DNA of 64,000 nucleotides from Poriferisodalis sp026713105 (GTDB taxonomy: Bacteria > Actinomycetota > Acidimicrobiia > Acidimicrobiales > Poriferisodalaceae), in assembly GCA_965115995.1 (NCBI GenBank), contig OZ220472.1, forward strand, positions 868,001-932,000, written 5' to 3'. The notes beneath the pieces were generated by a model that had not been told where the DNA came from, searched no databases, and saw only the letters and a program-made list of their open reading frames with translations. Shown here one piece after another: positions 28,912 to 36,720 of this stretch. Every line of letters starts with the position of its first letter. Within the stretch, counting starts at the first letter, position 1. Both the position numbers and the translations under genes were made by a program.

Positions 28912-29002
28912 CTGACGGGCCGCTCGGGCCCGGGCTTCGCCCGTTGTCTTCCGCTCTAGCTCGCTTCGCTCGCGGGCCGCTCGGGCCCAGGGTTCAGCCT
29001 CC
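28912..29002 (-). repeat. Dispersed intergenic repeat, copy E (double, rearranged)
   Basis: The space between the convergent VWA and aroF genes consists of two partial copies. Each contains GGGCCGCTCGGGCCC, a hairpin with a 5-bp GC stem (28918-28932 and 28975-28989), with GGGCTTCGCCCG and GCTCGCTTCGCTCGC nearby. On the minus strand the unit begins GAGGCTGA, where TGA is the aroF stop. It may act as a terminator for both genes. Confidence 0.75.
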
Positions 29003-30415
29003 GGCAGACGCGAGCAGGTCGGAGGCCAGGAAGGCCAAGTCGAGTGACTGCCGACCGTTGAGGCGCGGGTCGCACATCGTCTCGTAGCGGTCGCCGAGCT
29101 GGTGCTGGGCCAGCTCGTCACCGCCGCCGACGCATTCGGTGACCGCATCGCCGGTGATCTCGAGGTGAATGCCGCCGGGCCACGTCCCCGCAGCGGCATG
29201 GGCGGCGAAGTACTGACGGATCTCGGCCAGTATCGCGTCGAAGTGGCGAGTCTTGACACCGTCTTCGGTGCTGTAGGTGTTGCCGTGCATCGGGTCGCAC
29301 TGCCACACCACCGGATGTCCGGCATCGGTGACTGCGTTCAGGATCGGCTCGAATGATTCGACCACGTTGCCCGCTCCGACGCGGCTGATCAGGGTCAACC
29401 GGCCCGGGATCCGATTCGGGTTCAGCGCTTCACACAGCGCCAGCGCTTCGTCGGGCGTGACGGTGGGACCCAGCTTCGCCCCAATCGGATTGTGCACGCC
29501 TCGCAGGAACTCCACGTGGGCTCCGTCGAGCTCGCGGGTGCGCTCGCCGACCCACAGCATGTGCGCCGAGCAGTCGTACCAGTCGCCGGTGATGCTGTCG
29601 GTGCGGGTGAGCGCTTCCTCGTAGCCCAGCAGCAGCGCCTCGTGGCTGGTGTAGAGCTCCACCTGGCGCATGGCGCTGTCGTCGGTGTCGAGTCCGCACG
29701 CGTTCATGAAGCGAAGCGCCGCATCGATGCCGTTGGCCAGCATCTCGTAGCGGCGGCCGGCGGGGCTGGACGCCACGAACTCCTGATTCCAGTCGTGCAC
29801 CTGTCGCAGATCGGCGTAGCCGCCGCGTGTGAATGCCCGCAACAGGTTGAGCGTTGCCGCCGATGTGTTGTACGCCTGCAGCAAGCGGCCTGGGTCAGGC
29901 GTGCGAGCCTCGGGCTCGAACGCGATGTCATTCACGATGTGGCCGCGGAAGACGGGCAGCGTCTGGCCGTCGCGGGTCTCGTTGGCCGAGCTGCGCGGTT
30001 TCGCGAACTGACCGGCGATCCGACCTACCTTCACGATGGGCAGCCCGGCGGAGTACTGCATCACGACGGCCATCTGCAAGATCACCTTGAGACGGTCACG
30101 GATCTGGTCTGCGGTGGAGAGCTCGAACGACTCGGCGCAGTCGCCGGCCTGCAGTACAAAAGCCTTGCCGGCGCAGACGTGCCCGAGCAGCTCGGTCAGC
30201 CGCCTCGCCTCACCGGCAAACACCAACGGGGGACGCCGACGCAACTCGGCCAGCGAAGCTGCGAGTGCGTCTGCGTCGGGCCACTCAGGTTGCTGGCCGG
30301 CGGACCGGTCGGCCCACGAGCCGGGATGCCATCCTGGTGCGTGCAGATGAGAGCTGGCGGGACTGGGCGCGCCGGACGTGGAGCTCGAGGCGTCAGACAG
30401 CGTCTGCGTCGGCAT
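28994..30415 (-). CDS. aroG: 3-deoxy-D-arabino-heptulosonate 7-phosphate synthase, class II
   Basis: First enzyme of the shikimate pathway: condenses PEP and erythrose 4-phosphate. The 473-residue protein is of the plant-like class II type usual in actinobacteria: PPLVFAGEARRL, the metal/substrate Cys in LQAGDCAESF, VKVGRIAGQFAKPRS, WVGERTREL, GAKLGPTVTPDEAL, WQCDPMHGNTY and EITGDAVTECVGG. The first 23 nt overlap the sigma-factor gene upstream; the N-terminal 20 residues are Ser/Thr-rich. Cotranscription with a sigma factor is unusual. The TGA stop sits in a repeat copy. Confidence 0.95.
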   Translation of the reverse strand: MPTQTLSDASSSTSGAPSPASSHLHAPGWHPGSWADRSAGQQPEWPDADALAASLAELRRRPPLVFAGEARRLTELLGHVCAGKAFVLQAGDCAESFELSTADQIRDRLKVILQMAVVMQYSAGLPIVKVGRIAGQFAKPRSSANETRDGQTLPVFRGHIVNDIAFEPEARTPDPGRLLQAYNTSAATLNLLRAFTRGGYADLRQVHDWNQEFVASSPAGRRYEMLANGIDAALRFMNACGLDTDDSAMRQVELYTSHEALLLGYEEALTRTDSITGDWYDCSAHMLWVGERTRELDGAHVEFLRGVHNPIGAKLGPTVTPDEALALCEALNPNRIPGRLTLISRVGAGNVVESFEPILNAVTDAGHPVVWQCDPMHGNTYSTEDGVKTRHFDAILAEIRQYFAAHAAAGTWPGGIHLEITGDAVTECVGGGDELAQHQLGDRYETMCDPRLNGRQSLDLAFLASDLLASAGG

Positions 30416-31259
30416 CGATGTCTACAAACTCGCCGTCCGCGGCGAGGCTCTGCAGCTCATCGACGGCACGCTTAACGAGACGGCGTGCTGCTTCGGCAGT
30501 GACGCCGAGCTCTTCGCCGATCTCGCGGTAGCTGCGCTGCTCACCGTCGATAATCCCGTTGCGTCGGGCCACCGCGTAGCGGGCGCGCTTGTCCAGGCGA
30601 CCGAGCATGGACATGACCATGCCGCGGCGATCGGACTCGATCGCGAAGTGCTCGGGCCCGGGCGCGTCATCGCCAATGAGGTCGATGAGCGCGCTATCGC
30701 CGTCGTCACCGACGGTCTTGTCGAGTGACGTGGGCGTGCTGATCCGCTGCAGCCAGGCGTTCTCGTCGTCGAGCGAATCGCTGTCGCCGCCGTTGTGGCG
30801 CAGAGCGGCCCGCAACGTGGCAGAGCGATCTGAGGGCAGACGGATGAGGCTGCCCTTCTGATCGAGCGCACGCCCGATGGACTGCCGGATCCAGAACGTG
30901 GCGTAGGTGGAGAACTTGAAGCCGCGCCGCCAGTCGAATTTCTCGACTGCGTGCTCGAGGCCGAGGTTGCCTTCCTGGATCAGGTCGAGCAGTTCCAGCG
31001 TCGGAGGCAGCGGGTAGCGGCGTGCGATGGACACGACGAGCCGCAGATTCGCCCGGATGAAGCGATCGCGTGCGGCTGCGGCCGTCTGCACGGCCTTGCG
31101 AAACTCGCGCCGCTCGGCCACGGACAATTCCTCATCGTTGTCGAGGCTCGCCCGCGCATCGCGTCCTGCCTCGATCTGCTGGGAGAGCATGCGCTCGTCC
31201 TCTGCTGTGAGCAGCGCAACCGCACCGATCTCGTTCAGGTATTGGCCAACTGAATCCAT
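30393..31259 (-). CDS. Sigma-70 family RNA polymerase sigma factor, divergent
   Basis: A 288-residue sigma factor. Region 1.2 (DSVGQYLNEIGAVALLTAED) and region 2 (LRLVVSIARRYP, LDLIQEGNLGLEHAVEKFDW, FSTYATFWIRQSIGRAL) are as in primary or group 2 sigmas. Region 3 is much shortened: only about 33 residues lie between IRLP and SLDK, where primary sigmas have about 60. Region 4.2 reads YREIGEELGVTAEAARRLVKRAVDEL, lacking the usual RERIRQIE. ATG 31259 follows GGAG; a longer frame to 31343 would run through leader hairpins. It overlaps aroG. Confidence 0.9.
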   Translation of the reverse strand: MDSVGQYLNEIGAVALLTAEDERMLSQQIEAGRDARASLDNDEELSVAERREFRKAVQTAAAARDRFIRANLRLVVSIARRYPLPPTLELLDLIQEGNLGLEHAVEKFDWRRGFKFSTYATFWIRQSIGRALDQKGSLIRLPSDRSATLRAALRHNGGDSDSLDDENAWLQRISTPTSLDKTVGDDGDSALIDLIGDDAPGPEHFAIESDRRGMVMSMLGRLDKRARYAVARRNGIIDGEQRSYREIGEELGVTAEAARRLVKRAVDELQSLAADGEFVDIDADADAV

Positions 31260-31271
31260 GACATTCGCTCC

Positions 31272-31348
31272 AACCGGCAGGGGGCAGCCGGTTCTTCGTC
31301 TTCGGTTGCATGCCGCCCCGGCATGCCACCCGGTGGGGGGCACCGGGT
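31272..31348 (-). promoter_or_regulatory. Three-hairpin leader upstream of the sigma-factor gene
   Basis: Three strong hairpins lie in a row just before the sigma gene's ribosome-binding site: 31328-31348 (8-bp stem ACCCGGTG/CACCGGGT, 5-nt loop), 31308-31326 (8-bp stem GCATGCCG/CGGCATGC, 3-nt loop) and 31272-31293 (7-bp stem AACCGGC/GCCGGTT, 8-nt loop). On the transcript the outer loops are C-rich and the middle loop is GGG, so loop-loop pairing is possible. There is no U tract, so a simple terminator is less likely than a structured leader. Confidence 0.6.
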
Positions 31349-31612
31349 ATGTGTTGCCTTCGGCGAGCTAGCGCAGCCCGGCCTCAGGCGTGGCGCCGCT
31401 GTGGTGGCGGAGCCGATCTTGGTTGTACGCCCGCATGCGATGCCAAGCCCGAGAACCCGGGCCTGGCGCAGCACTGCTTTGGGCGGACGGTCAAACGTAG
31501 CACACAGCGCACAGCGCGCGCAAGAAGTCGCCACCGAGGCTTGCCGGAAATTGCAACGGCGCCTGGGTGCGAGCTACAGATGAGATGTGAGGCGTGACTC
31601 TACACTGCTGCG
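31349..31612. other. Intergenic region between the divergent sigma factor and nadD genes
   Basis: This is the rest of the only gene-free stretch longer than 300 bp (31260-31612 including the hairpins). It should hold both divergent promoters. I saw no tRNA, no plausible ORF, and no convincing -35/-10 pair. The sequence near nadD is less GC-rich (AGATGAGATGTGAGGCGTGA) but gives no definite site. Confidence 0.4.
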
Positions 31613-32206
31613 GTGCCGCCGCGACAAGCGATCTTCGGGGGCACTTTCGACCCACCTCACGCCGGTCACATCGCTGCGGCCGTCTGCGCGCAGGATCAAC
31701 TCGATGCCGGCGTGCTGCACATCATCGTGGCGAACGACCCGTGGCAGAAGTCAGCCGAGCGTGAGCCGACCCCCGCGCATCACCGGTTGGCCATGGTCCG
31801 GCTGGCTTTCGGTGATGTCGATGGCATGGAGGTCAGCGATGTGGAGATCCAGCGGGGTGGGCCGACCTACACCATCGACACGGTGCTTGAGCTCGAGCGA
31901 CCCGGGATCGAATCGGTGCTGGTGGTGGGTCCCGCCGCGGCGAGCGGCGTGTCGACGTGGCACCGTGCCGCTGAACTCGCCCAGCGCGTGAGGCTCGCGG
32001 TCGTGGTGCCCGTGGGCCAGCCACCCGCCGATGTCGAAGGCTGGCGCACCGAGACGGTGTTCATGGATCCGGTTGAGGCCTCGGCCACACTGGTGCGTGA
32101 ACTGCTGGCCCGGCGCGCCTTGCGCGGCGGCGTCCCGGGAGCCGCCCGACTCGTGCCGCCTGCGGTCATGAGCTACATCGACGAGCACACGCTCTATTCT
32201 CCGTGA
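31613..32206 (+). CDS. nadD: Nicotinate-nucleotide adenylyltransferase
   Basis: Makes deamido-NAD from nicotinate mononucleotide and ATP. The 197-residue protein has the nucleotidyltransferase motif GGTFDPPHAGH (9-19), the VANDPWQKS loop and YTIDTVLEL. The late ATP-binding motif, usually SSTxIR, reads ASATLVR here. GTG start at 31613. The stop overlaps rsfS by 4 bp (GTGA). nadD-rsfS is the usual pair downstream of proBA, here separated by about 5 kb of other genes. Confidence 0.92.
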   Translation: MPPRQAIFGGTFDPPHAGHIAAAVCAQDQLDAGVLHIIVANDPWQKSAEREPTPAHHRLAMVRLAFGDVDGMEVSDVEIQRGGPTYTIDTVLELERPGIESVLVVGPAAASGVSTWHRAAELAQRVRLAVVVPVGQPPADVEGWRTETVFMDPVEASATLVRELLARRALRGGVPGAARLVPPAVMSYIDEHTLYSP

Positions 32207-32628
32207 ACGTGGCATCGGTTCAGCAGGCGTCCCCGGCTTCGGGTGGGGTCCACACCGCCGGGCCGGTCGCTCGCGATGCCCCGTCGATCGTCCCGCTGCA
32301 GGTCAAGGCCGCAGTCGAAGGAGCGGCGGAGATGACCGCCGAGCGCATCGTGGTGCTCGATGTCGGCGATGTGCTGGCGATCACTGATTGGTTCATCATC
32401 GCGAGCGCACCCAACGTGCGTCGCGTACGGCGCATCGCCGAGCTGATGGAATCGCACGTGAAGGCGGCCGGGGGTCCTGGGCCGATCCGCACCGAGGGCC
32501 TCGACGAGGCGCAATGGGTGCTGCTCGACTTCGGCGAGTTCGTCGCGCACATCTTCCACGAGCCGACGCGCGAGTACTACGACCTCGAGCGGCTGTGGTC
32601 TGACGTGCCTCGTCACGAGTTCGACTGA
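32203..32628 (+). CDS. rsfS: Ribosomal silencing factor RsfS
   Basis: Binds L14 and blocks subunit joining in stationary phase or starvation. The 141-residue protein has DVLAITDWFIIASAPN, the EAQWVLLDFGEFVAHIF core and YYDLERLW at the end, all diagnostic. The N-terminal 30 residues are unconserved; GTG 32209 or a later start is possible, but GTG 32203 gives the coupled overlap with nadD. Confidence 0.93.
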   Translation: MNVASVQQASPASGGVHTAGPVARDAPSIVPLQVKAAVEGAAEMTAERIVVLDVGDVLAITDWFIIASAPNVRRVRRIAELMESHVKAAGGPGPIRTEGLDEAQWVLLDFGEFVAHIFHEPTREYYDLERLWSDVPRHEFD

Positions 32629-32677
32629 ACCACTGGCGGCGTAGCACGCTTGCACCGTTGCGATGACGGGGCACTGA

Positions 32678-33889
32678 TCAGGGAACGATCTCGGCCGTCC
32701 CCGCTCGCGCGAGCGCAATCCAAGTGCGGCCCGGTGTCAGCGGCACGATGAGGGCGTTGTCGGAGCGGAACACGGTGACGTCGAGTTCGGACAACCTCTC
32801 CCACGTGCCTCGCACGACCACACCGTCTGTGAAAATCCATGCCTCGCCGCCGCCAGTGAGCACCGGTTCGGGAGTTGCAGCATCTGCAGGGCTTTGGCGG
32901 TATCGCACGAATTGCACGATGACGTTCTCGGGTGCGACGCGCACACCGTCGAAGTCGGTGTGATCTCTTCCGTTCTGAGTACGGGCCCAGCCGCCTACGG
33001 CTGCGTCCCAGCGATACGAGGCCTCGATTTGCCCGAAGTCGATATCGACGCCGCTCGCGGCGGTGCTTCGCGGCAGCGCCTCACCCTCGTCGCGGAATCT
33101 GAGGTATCGCGGCGGCGTCCTGCCTTCAGCCGTTCCCGCGCCATAGATGCGAGCCGTGTCCGTGATGAGATTGTGCGGAGCGTTCTTTTGCGGTGAACGC
33201 TCGAAGACGCCCTTGGCGATGGCGGCCCCGTCGATGATGGCGACCGCGTCGACACTGCGAAGGGCTCGGGCGGTGTACGCATTCGCTCCCGAGTTCACGA
33301 AGATCGGCCGGTTGAGATTCGACAGCAGTGCAAAATCGCCGGTGCGGGCCGATCGAACAGGGCCGACCACATCGGCATCTGTGGAGTGGAAGATCGCAGC
33401 GAATCGCGTGAGTCGGGCCTCGACGAGTTCCTCGTAGACGACGTCGGCCTGATTGAGACCCCACTGCGGCAAGGCACGCGGGTGGTTGTCAATCTTGACG
33501 ACGGCAGCGGGGCGCACGATCTCGACAGGTGTCGGCAAGCCGGTAAATGGTGCGGTGAACTGCGGAGCAGCGGTTGTGGTGGACGTGGCGGGCTCGGCCT
33601 CGGTCACCGATGTGACCGGCGCGTTGGTTGTTGCTGGAGCGGTGCTCGCTGGCGTCGCGATGCTGGTCTGCGGCACAGTGGACACCGTCGATGTGGACGG
33701 AACTGGCTCGACCTCGACCGTCTCTGGCGGCACCGTGATCGACGAGCACGCCGCCAGCAACATCAGTGCTGCGAACCAGGTCGTCCAGCTCAGGGCCCGA
33801 CGCGTCGTGCCGGTGAAGACTCGGGTGCTGCGGCCCGTCCCGACCGCGAGCGGCCAGCACTCGGCGCACGGTTCGCGGACACGCTCCAA
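32678..33889 (-). CDS. Lipoprotein with DUF3048 domains (YerB-like)
   Basis: A secreted, lipid-anchored protein of about 400 residues. The signal peptide (RRALSWTTWFAALMLLAAC) ends in a clear lipobox with Cys, followed by a Thr/Ser/Pro-rich linker and two DUF3048 halves: PAAVVKIDNHPRALPQWGL, VYEELVEARLTRFAAIFH, VGPVRSAR, then the C-terminal WIFTDGVVVRGTWER. The function of the family is unknown. The frame is open to 33943; I prefer TTG 33889 because AAGGAG lies 7 bp before it, while ATG 33907 has no clear site. Divergent from galE. Confidence 0.85.
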   Translation of the reverse strand: MERVREPCAECWPLAVGTGRSTRVFTGTTRRALSWTTWFAALMLLAACSSITVPPETVEVEPVPSTSTVSTVPQTSIATPASTAPATTNAPVTSVTEAEPATSTTTAAPQFTAPFTGLPTPVEIVRPAAVVKIDNHPRALPQWGLNQADVVYEELVEARLTRFAAIFHSTDADVVGPVRSARTGDFALLSNLNRPIFVNSGANAYTARALRSVDAVAIIDGAAIAKGVFERSPQKNAPHNLITDTARIYGAGTAEGRTPPRYLRFRDEGEALPRSTAASGVDIDFGQIEASYRWDAAVGGWARTQNGRDHTDFDGVRVAPENVIVQFVRYRQSPADAATPEPVLTGGGEAWIFTDGVVVRGTWERLSELDVTVFRSDNALIVPLTPGRTWIALARAGTAEIVP

Positions 33890-33988
33890 AGGTCTGCTCC
33901 TTGACATGTGCAGCAGGGCCACCGCGGCCATCCGACCGAACATTCACCATACCGGTCGCCTGTCGCGAGAGGGTGGCACACTGCCCCC

Positions 33989-34996
33989 ATGACAACGCTC
34001 GTCGTCGGGGGCGCCGGATACGTCGGGAGCCACACGGTGGTTGCCCTGCATGCCGCAGGGCGCGACGTCGTCGTGCTGGATGACTTCTCCAACGCCCGGA
34101 GCGACGTGGTTGGCGAGCTTCGAACACTGACGGCTCCGAATCTGGCAGTCATCGAAGGCGACGCGACGGATCGTGCCGCAGTTCGACGGCTCTGCGACGA
34201 ACACGACTTCGATTCGATTGTGCACTTCGCGGCATGCAAGAGCGTTCCGGAGTCGTTTGCCGAACCGCTGAGGTATTACCGGAACAACCTCCTCTCGACG
34301 CTCAACCTGGCGGAAGTCGCCATTGAACGAGGCATAGATCGTTTGGTCTTCAGCTCGTCGGCCGTGGTGTACGGCATGCCCGAGCAGTTGCCCGTCACCG
34401 AGGAGACGCCCCCTGCGCCCCAGAGCCCCTATGGCACTACCAAGCTGATCTGCGAACGCATTCTCGCCGACGCATCGGCGTGCTCCGCCTTGCGCGCGGT
34501 CATCCTGCGCTACTTCAACCCAGTTGGCGCGCACGCCTCGGGCCGCATCGGCGAGCAGCCCATCGAAGCCGGCCAGAACCTCGTGCCCGTTGTGATGCGT
34601 GTGGCGCTCGGCTCGGCGGATCGGCTGCAGGTGTTCGGCGACGACTACGGCACTCGCGACGGCACTGCCGTGCGCGACTTCGTTCACGTCATGGATCTCG
34701 CCGAGGGCCACCTGGTAGCGCTCGAAGCCGATCTCGGCACCCAGTCCAGCTGCGTGTTCAATCTCGGCACCGGTATCGGCACCACGGTTCTCGAGCTGAT
34801 CGAGGCCGCCGAAGCTGCAACCGGCCGTCGGATTCCGCACGAGGTCGTGGGCCGCCGGCCGGGTGACATCGCCGAGTCGTGGGCCGACTGCTCGCGGGCC
34901 GCGGACGAACTGGGATGGCGTGCGCGGCGCGGCCTGCCCCAGATGCTGGCTGACCACTGGCACTTCGTGAACAGGTGCGCAGATGGTTCGGCGTGA
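33989..34996 (+). CDS. galE: UDP-glucose 4-epimerase
   Basis: Interconverts UDP-glucose and UDP-galactose (or the N-acetyl forms). The 335-residue extended SDR has the NAD motif GGAGYVGS (7-14), DDFSNA, the FAACKSVPES loop, S123/S124, Y148 and K152 (YGTTK), and VFNLGTGIGTTVLE. ATG 33989 gives the family start; the upstream open frame overlaps the divergent lipoprotein gene. Next to membrane glycosyltransferases it probably supplies sugars for surface polymers. Confidence 0.93.
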   Translation: MTTLVVGGAGYVGSHTVVALHAAGRDVVVLDDFSNARSDVVGELRTLTAPNLAVIEGDATDRAAVRRLCDEHDFDSIVHFAACKSVPESFAEPLRYYRNNLLSTLNLAEVAIERGIDRLVFSSSAVVYGMPEQLPVTEETPPAPQSPYGTTKLICERILADASACSALRAVILRYFNPVGAHASGRIGEQPIEAGQNLVPVVMRVALGSADRLQVFGDDYGTRDGTAVRDFVHVMDLAEGHLVALEADLGTQSSCVFNLGTGIGTTVLELIEAAEAATGRRIPHEVVGRRPGDIAESWADCSRAADELGWRARRGLPQMLADHWHFVNRCADGSA

Positions 34997-35036
34997 CGCC
35001 TCGCGTCCCGACGAGGGCCGGGCACCCGAGTTTCCA

Positions 35037-36626
35037 TCACTCAGCCAGGGCTGCTGCGGATATGAGCGTGTATTCGGTGCCGGCGGCCAGCGGCGCAGCC
35101 ATTGCCTCTGGAGGCACAAAGGAGGGCACCCGGTCGTTGCGCACCAAGATCACATCCGTTGCGATGACCTCGCTGACATTGGTCTCGTCAAGCATCCAGA
35201 CCGGCCGATCCAGATAGTACGAGATCCAGCGCGGGGTCCAGATGCCCGCGGTGAACCACACCAACTCGGCTTCAGCCACCTGCGCTTTGTCGTGGGCCTG
35301 TTCCAAGACGGCCCCGGCATCGGCCGGGCGCGAGAGATAGAAGTCTCGCGTCGAACCAGACACCACGAACGCCAGCGTCACCAACGTGACCGCTGCTGCG
35401 GCTGCGCCCAACGGCGCCCGAAGCTTGGCGGCAGGGCCCCGCAACAGTCGACGAGCTGCGTCGGCGAGGGCAGCGATGCCGATGGACGTCGGCGCCACCC
35501 ATGGGAAGTTCCACAGGCGATGGATCCACGCTCCCTGCTGCAGCGCGAATGTGAGCGACATCGCCACAGCGAGCGTCACCACCACCGGTCCCCGGGTGCG
35601 ACGGTCGATGAGGCCGGCGATGAGCGCGGGGAAGAACAGCAGCCGCAGCCACCACGACGTCAACAGCTCGTGGCCTGCGAAGGTCCACTGGCGCTGGAGA
35701 AACTCGCCGAAGGTGAACTGGGCCTGCTCGGCTGCGGTGGAGACATCGTTGCCAGTTCGAAAGGCGACCCGGTTGCTCAGCTCGGAGATGTCGGTTGCAT
35801 TCAGCAGCCAGCCGGCGGTCAACAAGCCTCCCAGCAGCGCCCCCGCTGCGACTGCAGTCATGGCCGGCGACCACCGGCGCCGCAGCCAACCGGCGACACC
35901 CCCCGACGACCCGGTGACTGCCCCAGAGCTGCAGGCCGGCCGCCGCTGCATCGTCCCGATGAACAGCCATGGCAGCAGCAGACCCAACGATGCGATGCCT
36001 ATCCAGGAGTGCATCGCCGTGAGCGCGGCGAGCGCACCGGCACCCGCGAGCGCCCAGCGTGAGGGCGTTTGGGCTTGCCGCAGCCACGCGATGGCTGCGG
36101 TGAGCGCGAGCAGCATCGAGAAGCTGATGCCCATGCGGGCGTACACGTAGAAGAAACCCGTGCTCACCAAGACCAGAAGTGCGAGCAGCGTCGGCCCCCA
36201 CCGCATGCCCACGGCGCGCAGCAGCGCGGCCATGAATGCCACAGTGGCGGCTCCTAGCAGGAAATCGGTGATCCGTATTGCGGTCGGGCTGTCGCCCAGC
36301 GCGCCTACCGAGACGATGGTGAGGAACTGCTTCAGCGGCGGGTGATGTGCGTAGGTGACGGCCTCAGGGGGTGGTTCTGTTCTGGGCGGCACCTCGAATT
36401 CGGCCCGGATGAACGGATCGGTCCTAGCGCCGAGGCTGGAATCCAACGGCCCCAAGTCCCAGAAGTTGCGCGCCTGAATGCCGGCGCGGCCAAAGATCCG
36501 GCCATCGTCGCTGTTGCCCAGCGGCAAGTCGAGGTCTGGTGCCCACAGTGCCAGCACGCCCACGCAGATGAGGACAACGACGGTCCAACCCGAACGCAGT
36601 CGAGCCACGAGTCCTGGAATGAGCAT
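35037..36626 (-). CDS. Integral membrane glycosyltransferase (GT39/ArnT-like)
   Basis: A 529-residue protein with about 11-12 membrane segments. Just after the first segment lies an acidic loop (NSDDGRIFGRAG) and HHPPLKQFL, the arrangement of polyprenyl-phosphate-dependent GT-C transferases such as PMT and ArnT, with the active site in the first outside loop. ATG 36626 is used because it precedes the first membrane segment; the longer frame to 36791 would overlap the next gene. The C-terminal soluble part contains FYLSRPADAG. It likely moves a lipid-linked sugar to a protein or lipid acceptor outside the membrane. Confidence 0.8.
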   Translation of the reverse strand: MLIPGLVARLRSGWTVVVLICVGVLALWAPDLDLPLGNSDDGRIFGRAGIQARNFWDLGPLDSSLGARTDPFIRAEFEVPPRTEPPPEAVTYAHHPPLKQFLTIVSVGALGDSPTAIRITDFLLGAATVAFMAALLRAVGMRWGPTLLALLVLVSTGFFYVYARMGISFSMLLALTAAIAWLRQAQTPSRWALAGAGALAALTAMHSWIGIASLGLLLPWLFIGTMQRRPACSSGAVTGSSGGVAGWLRRRWSPAMTAVAAGALLGGLLTAGWLLNATDISELSNRVAFRTGNDVSTAAEQAQFTFGEFLQRQWTFAGHELLTSWWLRLLFFPALIAGLIDRRTRGPVVVTLAVAMSLTFALQQGAWIHRLWNFPWVAPTSIGIAALADAARRLLRGPAAKLRAPLGAAAAAVTLVTLAFVVSGSTRDFYLSRPADAGAVLEQAHDKAQVAEAELVWFTAGIWTPRWISYYLDRPVWMLDETNVSEVIATDVILVRNDRVPSFVPPEAMAAPLAAGTEYTLISAAALAE

Positions 36627-36720
36627 GAGGGATCCGTCGTTTCCGATCGCCCGATTCTGATCGCTGCGAATCTGATCGTCGCACCCATCGCCTGAAGGGG
36701 GGCAGCGTAGTATCGGCCCG

